Source: Patescibacteria group bacterium
GTDB taxonomy: Bacteria > Patescibacteriota > Minisyncoccia > Moranbacterales > UBA1568
Length of the DNA: 14,787 nucleotides
Direction of reading: 5' to 3'
Assembly (NCBI GenBank): GCA_030916545.1
Contig: JAUPWI010000069.1
Location: 1-14,787 of the forward strand
Shown: positions 6,239 to 12,054 of the stretch, one piece after another
Layout of the letters: each line of letters opens with the position of its first letter
How positions within the stretch are numbered: the first letter of the stretch is position 1
The notes under the pieces: model-generated
The model's input: only the letters and a program-made list of their open reading frames with translations
Databases searched by the model: none
Told to the model about the DNA's origin: nothing
Program-made: the position numbers and the translations under genes

Positions 6239-6550
6239 TCAGTTGACTGAGTGACTTGATAAATGCAGAATCGCATCAAAATCGTCATCTGGTGCCGATT
6301 TGTTCCTCTTTTCAAACCCACACGAAACGCATTTATGAAGAATGATACATTCCCCGCCTTTGAACACTACGCCTATCGGCCTCATGAGACCTCGGCACGT
6401 CGCCTGACGATCACCAGGATTCACATCGACGTGCTTACTCCAAAGACACCCGGTGCAATGATTCGTGTATCCGCTCCCATGCATATGAGAACCACATTGT
6501 TCACAGATAAAATCTTCTTTGGTGCGTTGGAATTTCTTACTATTCGTCAT
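6239..6550 (-). CDS. RNHCP-domain zinc-ribbon-like protein
   Basis: The 103-aa protein matches the RNHCP family (function unknown, probably zinc-binding). Seen in order: FICEQCG (C16, C19), TNHCTGCLWSKHVD (H31, C32, C35, H40), NPGDRQATCRGLMRPIG (C52), ILHKCVSCG (H72, C74, C77) and a final acidic PDDD. The eponymous R-N-H-C-P is T-N-H-C-T here, so two of five positions vary. The ATG at 6550 has TAGGAGT about 7 nt upstream. It is the first gene of the operon: the promoter lies at 6588-6616 and the radical SAM/SPASM gene begins 22 nt downstream. Being co-transcribed with two radical SAM genes, it may assist maturation, bind the substrate or regulate the operon; none of this is shown by sequence alone. 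Confidence 0.85.
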   Translation of the reverse strand: MTNSKKFQRTKEDFICEQCGSHMHGSGYTNHCTGCLWSKHVDVNPGDRQATCRGLMRPIGVVFKGGECIILHKCVSCGFEKRNKSAPDDDFDAILHLSSHSVN

Positions 6551-6587
6551 GTGATTACTCCTACAGGTTGTTAAAGGTCAACATATA

Positions 6588-6616
6588 TAGATACCAAAAT
6601 AGTACGATGAAGTCAA
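6588..6616 (-). promoter_or_regulatory. Promoter of the RNHCP-radical SAM operon
   Basis: On the minus strand, TTGACT (6616-6611) and TATCTA (6593-6588) are separated by 17 bp. Transcription would start near 6581, about 30 nt before the RNHCP start codon. A bidirectional terminator immediately upstream (6624-6651) isolates this promoter from the kinase/phosphatase unit. Confidence 0.6.
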
Positions 6617-6623
6617 GAAACAG

Positions 6624-6651
6624 AAAAAGACGCTTACATGAGCGTCTTTTT
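6624..6651. terminator. Bidirectional intrinsic terminator
   Basis: GACGCT (6629-6634) pairs with AGCGTC (6641-6646) across TACATG, and the stem is flanked by AAAAA on the left and TTTTT on the right. The perfect symmetry means either transcript would have a stem followed by a U-tract. On the minus strand it ends the phosphatase-kinase unit (6765-8091). Confidence 0.85.
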
Positions 6652-6661
6652 ACATATCCTT

Positions 6662-6757
6662 GTGGACTACATACTACTCAATTGGAACTCTATCATAGCA
6701 GAACTGCGGTCTTGGCAGGAGCTTGGGGTGGCTATTGAGCAGGCTCAGGTAGCGTAG
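6662..6757 (+). repeat. Small reading frame (31 aa), copy 2 of the diverged repeat
   Basis: From GTG 6662 to TAG 6757 the plus strand encodes a 31-aa peptide containing I-L-L-N-W-N and ELRSWQELG, matching the copy at 2390-2533. The two copies share 15 identical bases at the core (6670-6684 here) and about half of the bases beyond it, mainly where the peptide is conserved. After the LG a 5-nt length difference shifts the frame, so this copy ends earlier; weak DNA similarity continues past its stop to about 6790, inside the 3' end of the kinase gene. It starts right after a strong terminator and has no clear ribosome binding site, so expression is doubtful. Remnant or small protein cannot be decided here. 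Confidence 0.35.
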
Positions 6758-6764
6758 CCGCGAT

Positions 6765-7367
6765 TTATAGAAGACTGGCTCGTTGAGCAATAGAGCCTAA
6801 GACTGCATCGTCTCGAACATCTTCTTTTATTACATCAATTTCCAAAATCTTGGATTTATCTATATCTGCCAATACGGTTTCAATTCCATCTTTTGACTTC
6901 AGAAGATTTTCTTTACTCAACATTGCCTGCTCAATCTTTATTCCAAGGTTTCTTTTCAAGGCTCTTTCTCTTATTACATCTAAATCACCAACGAGATAAA
7001 GGTAAAAGTCAGGCTTCGGAAGAATACCGCAATAGACGTTGTAAACTTTCTCAAACTCCTTGTATTCCTCATCATCCAGCATTTGCCTGGAATATATAGC
7101 GGTCATTTCTAACACGGTATCAATAATCACATTTTTACCCATCAATCTGATTTCGTTCGCCTTTGTTATCTGAGAAAATCGCATATTCAAAAACCCGATG
7201 CAGATTTCAAAATTACTCGATTTTTCTGCTCCTTCTCCGTGAAGGAAAGGTATACTCTTCCAATTCTCCTCAAGAAAATCTACACCAAATCTCTCGGAGA
7301 GATTTTCGCCAAGGGTTGTCTTTCCTGACCCTGGAATACCAACCACTGTAATAATTTTTCCTTCCAT
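6765..7367 (-). CDS. Deoxynucleoside kinase-like P-loop protein
   Basis: The 200-aa protein has a Walker A loop at residues 10-17 (GIPGSGKTT) right after a hydrophobic strand, and the family-like segment PDFYLYL followed by a helix RERALKR (lid-type arginines). This fits the deoxyadenosine/deoxyguanosine kinase group, which phosphorylates deoxynucleosides with ATP in salvage. The usual ERS-type motif is not clear; IIDTVLEM stands in that region, so specificity is uncertain and a more general P-loop nucleoside/nucleotide kinase is possible. I start at the ATG 4 nt after the upstream stop; a TTG seven codons earlier would overlap the phosphatase gene. It is the second gene of a two-gene unit and ends at the bidirectional terminator at 6624-6651. 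Its A/T-rich codon use is like that of its partner gene. Confidence 0.75.
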   Translation of the reverse strand: MEGKIITVVGIPGSGKTTLGENLSERFGVDFLEENWKSIPFLHGEGAEKSSNFEICIGFLNMRFSQITKANEIRLMGKNVIIDTVLEMTAIYSRQMLDDEEYKEFEKVYNVYCGILPKPDFYLYLVGDLDVIRERALKRNLGIKIEQAMLSKENLLKSKDGIETVLADIDKSKILEIDVIKEDVRDDAVLGSIAQRASLL

Positions 7368-7371
7368 AGAT

Positions 7372-8091
7372 TTAATACCCGAGTTCAATTAAATCATCCT
7401 CGCCAAACTTGAACATTTCTCCTGTTTTAAGCATCCTTGTTTCCTCCACATAAGAACCTTTTTCCCCTCCTTCTGCAACGTGTTTAATAATCCTCCCCGT
7501 CCAACCGTGAGTAGCCACGAAAACTTTATCGTGTTTCGTCCACTTTCTTACGCGTCTGAGATAAGTGAGAAATCTGTGAGCTCTCTGATAAGTATCATCG
7601 ATGTTTTCGGTTTTTTGTTTGCCCGTTAGCCAGTTTTCTACATAATAATCAAGAACTCCCATAAATCCTTTACTCGTAATGATTTGGTTGTATTCCTCTT
7701 GGGTGAGGGCATCCATATCAAACTCAACTTCTTTCAGTAAATCAGAAACCAGGACTTCGAGTTTATTTCCTGTTTTGGAGGCAATATATTCAGCTACCAC
7801 TTCGGCAGTTTGCTTCGTTCGGAGATACGGGCTTGCGAGAATAAGCTTAATTTCGGCTAAATCTGTTTCACCCTCTAAGGATTTAAGTATCTCATCCTTC
7901 CCTTTATCGCTGAGCGGTAAATCCATACTTCTTTGAACATCAATAGCTTCTTCAAATTCAGAAAACGGCATTGTATCCGTGCCGTAATTTTCTGATGCAA
8001 CCACGGGTTTTCCGTGCCTCATAAAATATACCGAGAACTTGGCTTTTTCTTGAGGCTCTGAGGTAGGTGGCTTTGGTTCAAACTTTTCCAT
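7372..8091 (-). CDS. Histidine phosphatase family protein (phosphoglycerate mutase-like)
   Basis: The 239-aa protein has the branch-1 histidine phosphatase signature FMRHGKP with the phospho-acceptor His26 in RHG (25-27). It also has LSDKGKDE (59-66), ASPYLRTKQTAE (S86, R90, T91), a probable acid residue near LLKEVEF (E120-E122) and the second catalytic His194 in ATHGWTGR. Members remove phosphate from small molecules or proteins, or act as mutases; the substrate cannot be told from sequence. The first 18 residues are Pro/Glu/Lys-rich and likely disordered. No good Shine-Dalgarno precedes the ATG (AAGGAAATG is more than 20 nt away). The gene starts 41 nt after tRNA-Ala with no terminator or promoter between, so it may be expressed from the tRNA transcript. 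The kinase gene follows within 4 nt, suggesting a joint nucleotide-salvage role. Confidence 0.85.
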   Translation of the reverse strand: MEKFEPKPPTSEPQEKAKFSVYFMRHGKPVVASENYGTDTMPFSEFEEAIDVQRSMDLPLSDKGKDEILKSLEGETDLAEIKLILASPYLRTKQTAEVVAEYIASKTGNKLEVLVSDLLKEVEFDMDALTQEEYNQIITSKGFMGVLDYYVENWLTGKQKTENIDDTYQRAHRFLTYLRRVRKWTKHDKVFVATHGWTGRIIKHVAEGGEKGSYVEETRMLKTGEMFKFGEDDLIELGY

Positions 8092-8132
8092 AGTTATTTT
8101 ATTTCTTTCATTTCCTTTTATTTGTGAACTTG

Positions 8133-8203
8133 TGGACCTGAGGAGAATCGAACTCCTGACTCAGCAATGCGAATGCTGCGTAATACCACTTTACTACAGG
8201 CCC
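8133..8203 (-). tRNA. tRNA-Ala (anticodon CGC)
   Basis: The minus strand folds into a full cloverleaf of 71 nt. The acceptor is GGGCCTG/CAGGTCC with a G3-U70 wobble, the identity mark of alanine tRNAs. The D stem is GTAA/TTAC, the anticodon stem CAGCA/TGCTG with loop TTCGCAT (anticodon CGC, reading GCG), the variable loop has 4 nt, and the T arm is AGGAG-TTCGATT-CTCCT. The discriminator base is A. The CCA end is not encoded, so it must be added enzymatically. Confidence 0.95.
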
Positions 8204-8257
8204 TGATCGGCAAGGGGGAATCCACTGCTTCTTTTCGGCTACCCACAAAACACCAGA

Positions 8258-8285
8258 ATTCTAGCACAAAGGGGCGACGAGTCAA
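8258..8285 (-). promoter_or_regulatory. Promoter of tRNA-Ala and possibly the phosphatase-kinase genes
   Basis: On the minus strand, TTGACT (8285-8280) and TAGAAT (8263-8258) are separated by 16 bp. Transcription would begin near 8250, about 47 nt before the tRNA. No second promoter is obvious between the tRNA and the gene at 7372-8091, so this one may serve both. Confidence 0.55.
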
Positions 8286-8327
8286 TCCGGGACATCCGGG
8301 CATGCGGTCTGGATATCCGGAAAACGG

Positions 8328-9233
8328 CTAATGCACGATAACCATCGTCCCTTCCGATGCCCATTCATAGACCGTCTTGGCCGCTCCTACCCCGAGACGG
8401 ACACAGCCATGCGAGACCGGTCGCCCGAGATGATTCGCCCCCTCCTTGTACCCGCCCGGCCATTCGGGAAGCTCATGGATCCCATACTTCCCGTCGGGCG
8501 TAATCGCCATCCAATACGGCATGTAGAGCAGGTAGCGTTTTGACCATGGACGAAGAGCCTTGTTGTGTATGGTGTATTCCCCTTTCGGTGTATCCATACC
8601 CGCCAGGCCAGACGAAACGACAAAAGCATCCACGAGACTCCCCTCCTCAAAAATCGTCATGACCTGACTTTTAAGATTAATATCGATGTATTTTCCGCTT
8701 ATTCTTTGTGGTCGAGTAAAACGTTTCGCTTCGACCAGACGCGTTTGCAAGTCCGTGCTCCAGGTGCCGGGCGGCGAAGGAAGCGTCGTGAATGTCGAAT
8801 GGAAGATGTCCATCGCCGCTTCCGCTTCTCTGTCACGCTGCCGATACCCGACCGTGAGGGTGTATGTCACACCATCCTGAAGCGGCGTTTGCGGAAGCAG
8901 GCTGAATTCCGTCTTCTCGGGATTATTCTCGAAGACCAGTTCGACTGGCGGATCAAGCGCGAAATCGACGAAGAAATACTTCACCGAGGACGAGAAACGC
9001 ACCCTGATCGGGTCCTCGACACCGAGGACGACATCCATCATCGTGTCGGAAGGAGAGACCGATATGACTTCCGGAACGATGAACGCGCGCCAATCCTCAC
9101 CCCGAAGCGCGGACTGGTAGACGAGCGGATCCTGTCTCGGGACAATGACATTTCCGGCCGGACGCGCCTGCCACCAGAGGAGCATCCCGGAAAAAAGCAT
9201 GAGGGTGAGTATCAATACGAAGAAAATCCGCAT
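8328..9233 (-). CDS. L,D-transpeptidase (YkuD domain), membrane-anchored
   Basis: The 301-aa protein begins with a single hydrophobic segment (about residues 3-20, FFVLILTLMLFSGMLLWW), an uncleaved anchor or signal peptide that places the rest outside the membrane. Residues about 55-150 read as an Ig-like beta domain (SVSPSDTMMDV...ITFTTLP style, bacterial Ig/SbsA-like). The YkuD catalytic domain follows from about residue 180, with YGIHELP (H253) and the hallmark SHGCVRL, where C277 is the nucleophile. Such enzymes form 3-3 cross-links in peptidoglycan or attach proteins to it. It is the last gene of a three-gene unit, 4 nt after the NUDIX gene. Assignment is firm. Confidence 0.93.
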   Translation of the reverse strand: MRIFFVLILTLMLFSGMLLWWQARPAGNVIVPRQDPLVYQSALRGEDWRAFIVPEVISVSPSDTMMDVVLGVEDPIRVRFSSSVKYFFVDFALDPPVELVFENNPEKTEFSLLPQTPLQDGVTYTLTVGYRQRDREAEAAMDIFHSTFTTLPSPPGTWSTDLQTRLVEAKRFTRPQRISGKYIDINLKSQVMTIFEEGSLVDAFVVSSGLAGMDTPKGEYTIHNKALRPWSKRYLLYMPYWMAITPDGKYGIHELPEWPGGYKEGANHLGRPVSHGCVRLGVGAAKTVYEWASEGTMVIVH

Positions 9234-9237
9234 CGCA

Positions 9238-9720
9238 TTATGTAGTTTTCCGGATCAGATCATCTTTCTCTTCCACCGACCATTCGAGAAGCGTATCTCC
9301 CGCGCCGAACAGGAATCTGGTTTCGATTTTTTTTCCTTCGAGAAGCAGCGGCAACCAATGGATATCATCCGGCCACATGTCCGCATACGGGATATCCTGA
9401 AATCGGAACCAGCGCGGCTCCATTTCCTCAGTCTCGATGATTTCTCCGGAATAGTCCTGGCAACGAAATACATGGACTTCGAGTATCGTACCCGGGTCGC
9501 TCGAAAACTCGAATTCATGCGTCCCTACCGGTATCAGATCACGGACGATGATACCAGACTCTTCTTCTATTTCCCGGGCAGCCGCCTTCTCGATGCTCTC
9601 TCCCGGATCCAGCTTCCCACCGAAACCGTTCCAGCGCCCGGCCCCGAAGCCGCGCTTCTTCAGACCAAGCAGGATTTCACCTTCACGGAGGACGAAACAG
9701 AGCGTAAACAACTTTCTCAT
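9238..9720 (-). CDS. NUDIX hydrolase, MTH1-like (8-oxo-dGTP diphosphatase type)
   Basis: The 160-aa protein has a complete Nudix box from G35 to I57: G-x5-E41-x7-R49-E50-I-x-E53-E54-x-G56-I. Beyond the box it shares an unusual set of features with eukaryotic MTH1/NUDT1: KKRGFGAGRWNGFGGK near the N terminus, HVFR, EMEPRWF, and a DMWPDD followed by W-L-PLLLEGKK. In MTH1 the Trp and Asp residues of that loop bind the oxidised base. Likely role: hydrolysing oxidised purine dNTPs to monophosphates to keep the nucleotide pool clean. GAGGAG lies upstream of the ATG, and the gene begins 5 nt after the MazG-like gene. Family firm; substrate inferred. Confidence 0.92.
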   Translation of the reverse strand: MRKLFTLCFVLREGEILLGLKKRGFGAGRWNGFGGKLDPGESIEKAAAREIEEESGIIVRDLIPVGTHEFEFSSDPGTILEVHVFRCQDYSGEIIETEEMEPRWFRFQDIPYADMWPDDIHWLPLLLEGKKIETRFLFGAGDTLLEWSVEEKDDLIRKTT

Positions 9721-9725
9721 AGTTT

Positions 9726-10028
9726 TTACGACTCCTCAAGAATCAGACGCCGCTCGAATCCTCCCCTTTCTCCGCGTTTTTTCTTCTGAAGAGCCACGAT
9801 ATCCTCAAGCGCCCACTCTCGCTCCTTCAGTACCGCGGTAATCACCTCGAAAACATCCGCCATCTCCTCCTGAGAAGGATTCTCGAAAAATTCCGAGACT
9901 TCTTCTCGGAGCTTCTCTCTCAGTTTCAGACGATACTCCTCATCCGTCGCGACATGCCACGTCGCCCGTCGTCCTTTCACTTCAATGATGTCGATGATAC
10001 GGTCGCGCACCAGCTTGTCGTAACGCAT
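9726..10028 (-). CDS. MazG/PRA-PH-like NTP pyrophosphohydrolase
   Basis: The 100-aa all-helical protein opens with YDKLVRDRIIDII, the start seen in small phosphoribosyl-ATP pyrophosphohydrolase-like house-cleaning proteins. The Mg-binding acidic motif is present as REEVSEF (E42, E43, E46) followed by QEEMADVFEVI (E54/E55, D58). A K-rich ALQKKKRGERGGF tail closes the domain. No other histidine-biosynthesis gene is nearby, so an NTP-cleansing role is more likely than a step of histidine synthesis. It is the first gene of the unit, with NUDIX and L,D-transpeptidase genes downstream, and GAGAG precedes its ATG. A possible -10 (TATACT) lies near 10073-10078 without a clear -35. Confidence 0.85.
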   Translation of the reverse strand: MRYDKLVRDRIIDIIEVKGRRATWHVATDEEYRLKLREKLREEVSEFFENPSQEEMADVFEVITAVLKEREWALEDIVALQKKKRGERGGFERRLILEES

Positions 10029-10116
10029 ACACTCTCGATGTCCATGAATAATATGATGCTTTCATTCCTGCTTCCAGTATACTCCACTCACCGACCTCGC
10101 CGAAAGATTCTTTTTT

Positions 10117-10125
10117 TGGTATAAT
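10117..10125 (+). promoter_or_regulatory. Extended -10 promoter of the GH130 gene pair
   Basis: TGGTATAAT (10117-10125) is a perfect TATAAT with the TGN extension; no good -35 is seen at the usual distance, as is common for extended -10 promoters. Transcription would begin near 10132, leaving about 22 nt before the ATG at 10154. A run of seven Ts lies just upstream. Confidence 0.6.
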
Positions 10126-10153
10126 TCAAGAAAAGAAAAACGACACTCACCTT

Positions 10154-12049
10154 ATGCACAATCGTCAGGCAATGCGAAGGGATCTTTTCGTTTTCGACGC
10201 CGGGAAACATACCTATCTGGCAAGCAGCCTCCCCGGGATGACCGAAACGATTTTTTCCCTGCTCGTTTCGCGAAACGCCGAACATTCACTTTTCAAGGAG
10301 CATCATTCCGGCGCCGACATCGAGCTGGCCGACCGGAAAAAACTTCCTCTCGATACCTGCACCGTCTTCCGTGCCAGCACCGTCCACGATCGTTCTTTCG
10401 TCACCTTCATCCACAGCGGCCGGGACCGCAAAACCATCGCGCTGGCCGATACGGACGACCTGAAACGCTGGAAATCCCGTCGAACACTCAACCACTTCAC
10501 GCAACCGCCCGTCTTCGTCGATCTTCCCCTCCTGAAACGTCGGCGGCGCATCGGCGCCTTCCTGAGCATCGGTCGCAAGCACATTGGTGGTTTTATCGGC
10601 AACAAAGACTTCGATGACTGGGAAGACCAGGGAACTATTCTCGAGGGCCGAGCATCATCTTTCGACGCCACACACCTCGAACCGATCGCGGTCACCTCGA
10701 TACCTTCAGGTATACTCCTTCTCTATTCCGCAAAAAACAGCGAAAATCAACTCTCGATCGGAGCCGCCCTTTTTGACCCGAACGACCTCGCTCTGACGCG
10801 CTGGCGTGCACCCGCTCCGCTCTGGAAAGCGCCCCATGATTGGTACGCGGAGCCGATCACTTTTCTCGGCGCCAGCTTTCAAGGGAAATACGGGACGCTC
10901 TTCCTGCAGCGATCGGGACACACGGCGGAAAGCTTCCCGATTCCGAAGCTCTGGGAAATGTATCATCTCCCGAAACAGCTCCTTGCCGCCAAGAATACGA
11001 AGAAAATAGCCGACAAAAAGACGGTTACCGCCCTGCAACTGGTCCGTTTCCATGCCAATCCAATCATCGAACCCAAAGAGACAAACACGTGGGAGGCGAT
11101 GGCGACCTTCAACGCGGCAGCGGTCGCTCTTGAAGACCGGGTACATCTCCTCTATCGGGCGCAGGGCCACGACGGACACTCCGTCCTGGGATATGCAACC
11201 AGCACCGACGGGATCCACATCGACGAACGACTGGACTATCCCGTCTATGATCCTTCCCGGATAACCGGAACCCCGAAAACCCAGGACCGAAAATTCGTCC
11301 GTCACCCCTATATGTCAGGCGGCGGCACCGGAGGCTGCGAAGATCCGCGCCTCACCCGTATCGACGACACACTGTACCTCACCTATACCGCCTTCAACGG
11401 CATGCAGCCACCAGGAGTCGCACTCACTTCGATTTCGATCAGCGATTTCCTCGCCAAACGCTTCGACCGATGGAAGAAGCCCCGGCTCATCTCGCGCTTC
11501 GGGCACATCCAGAAGAACTGGGTCATCTTTCCAGAAAAAATCGGCGGGAAAATCGCCATCCTGCACAATGTCTCGCCACGCATCATGATAGAATCCGTGG
11601 ATGAGATCGACGCCCCGACGCTCGTCATCGACAGCTGCCCGCCGCGCCAAGCCGACAACGCACACCGATGGGACAATATCGTCCGCGGAGCCGGAGCGCC
11701 TCCTCTGCGTACCGAACACGGCTGGCTCGTGCTGTACCATGCCATGGATGCGCATGATCCGAACAAATACAAGGTCGGAGCGATGCTTCTCGATCTCCAA
11801 AATCCGGAGATCATCCTCGCCCGTTCCCCGGCACCGGTACTCGAACCGGAAGAACACTACGAGAATGAAGGATACAAATGGGGGGTCGTCTTCGTCTGCG
11901 GAGCGGTCGTGAAAAACGGAACGCTTTTCGTCTACTACGGAGCATCCGACAAGACGCTCGCCGTCGCCACCGCTTCCCTGCCAAGTTTCCTGAACGATCT
12001 TCTCGGAAACAGGACGCCCCAGATCAAAGCCGTAACCATACAACGCTAA
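10154..12049 (+). CDS. GH130-family protein with a degenerate N-terminal propeller
   Basis: The 631-aa protein contains two five-bladed propeller regions. The C-terminal one (about 290-625) is a typical GH130 domain: GGCEDPRL (E396-D397, the Asp being the expected general acid), FPEKI (459-463), WLVLYHAMD (H529) and a closing VFVYYGASDKT-like strand. GH130 enzymes phosphorolyse or hydrolyse beta-mannosides. The N-terminal region (about 1-280) has the same blade rhythm (for example SGILLLYSAKN, SIGAALFDPND) but lacks EDPR and FPEK, so it is probably non-catalytic. The domain appears cytoplasmic: there is no signal peptide. No Shine-Dalgarno is seen before the ATG; another ATG lies six codons in. 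It is followed after 5 nt by a second GH130 gene. Mannooligosaccharide phosphorylase is the favoured guess; substrate undetermined. Confidence 0.85.
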   Translation: MHNRQAMRRDLFVFDAGKHTYLASSLPGMTETIFSLLVSRNAEHSLFKEHHSGADIELADRKKLPLDTCTVFRASTVHDRSFVTFIHSGRDRKTIALADTDDLKRWKSRRTLNHFTQPPVFVDLPLLKRRRRIGAFLSIGRKHIGGFIGNKDFDDWEDQGTILEGRASSFDATHLEPIAVTSIPSGILLLYSAKNSENQLSIGAALFDPNDLALTRWRAPAPLWKAPHDWYAEPITFLGASFQGKYGTLFLQRSGHTAESFPIPKLWEMYHLPKQLLAAKNTKKIADKKTVTALQLVRFHANPIIEPKETNTWEAMATFNAAAVALEDRVHLLYRAQGHDGHSVLGYATSTDGIHIDERLDYPVYDPSRITGTPKTQDRKFVRHPYMSGGGTGGCEDPRLTRIDDTLYLTYTAFNGMQPPGVALTSISISDFLAKRFDRWKKPRLISRFGHIQKNWVIFPEKIGGKIAILHNVSPRIMIESVDEIDAPTLVIDSCPPRQADNAHRWDNIVRGAGAPPLRTEHGWLVLYHAMDAHDPNKYKVGAMLLDLQNPEIILARSPAPVLEPEEHYENEGYKWGVVFVCGAVVKNGTLFVYYGASDKTLAVATASLPSFLNDLLGNRTPQIKAVTIQR

Positions 12050-12054
12050 ACGAT

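Noticed and set aside
6217..6321. 35-residue upstream extension of the radical SAM/SPASM gene
   Set aside because: It overlaps the RNHCP gene and lacks a ribosome binding site, while the ATG at 6216 has AAGGAG at good spacing.
8118..8303. 61-aa minus-strand frame over tRNA-Ala
   Set aside because: It crosses the tRNA and its promoter.
8293..8325. Near-repeat CCGGATATCC/CCGGATGTCC after the L,D-transpeptidase gene
   Set aside because: It can form an 8-bp stem, but without a U-tract, and lies beside the tRNA promoter; too weak to call a terminator or operator.
11878..12054. Upstream extension of the second GH130 gene (59 extra residues)
   Set aside because: The extension overlaps the first GH130 gene in another frame, is Arg-rich and unlike the family; the ATG at 12055 gives the expected N-terminus.
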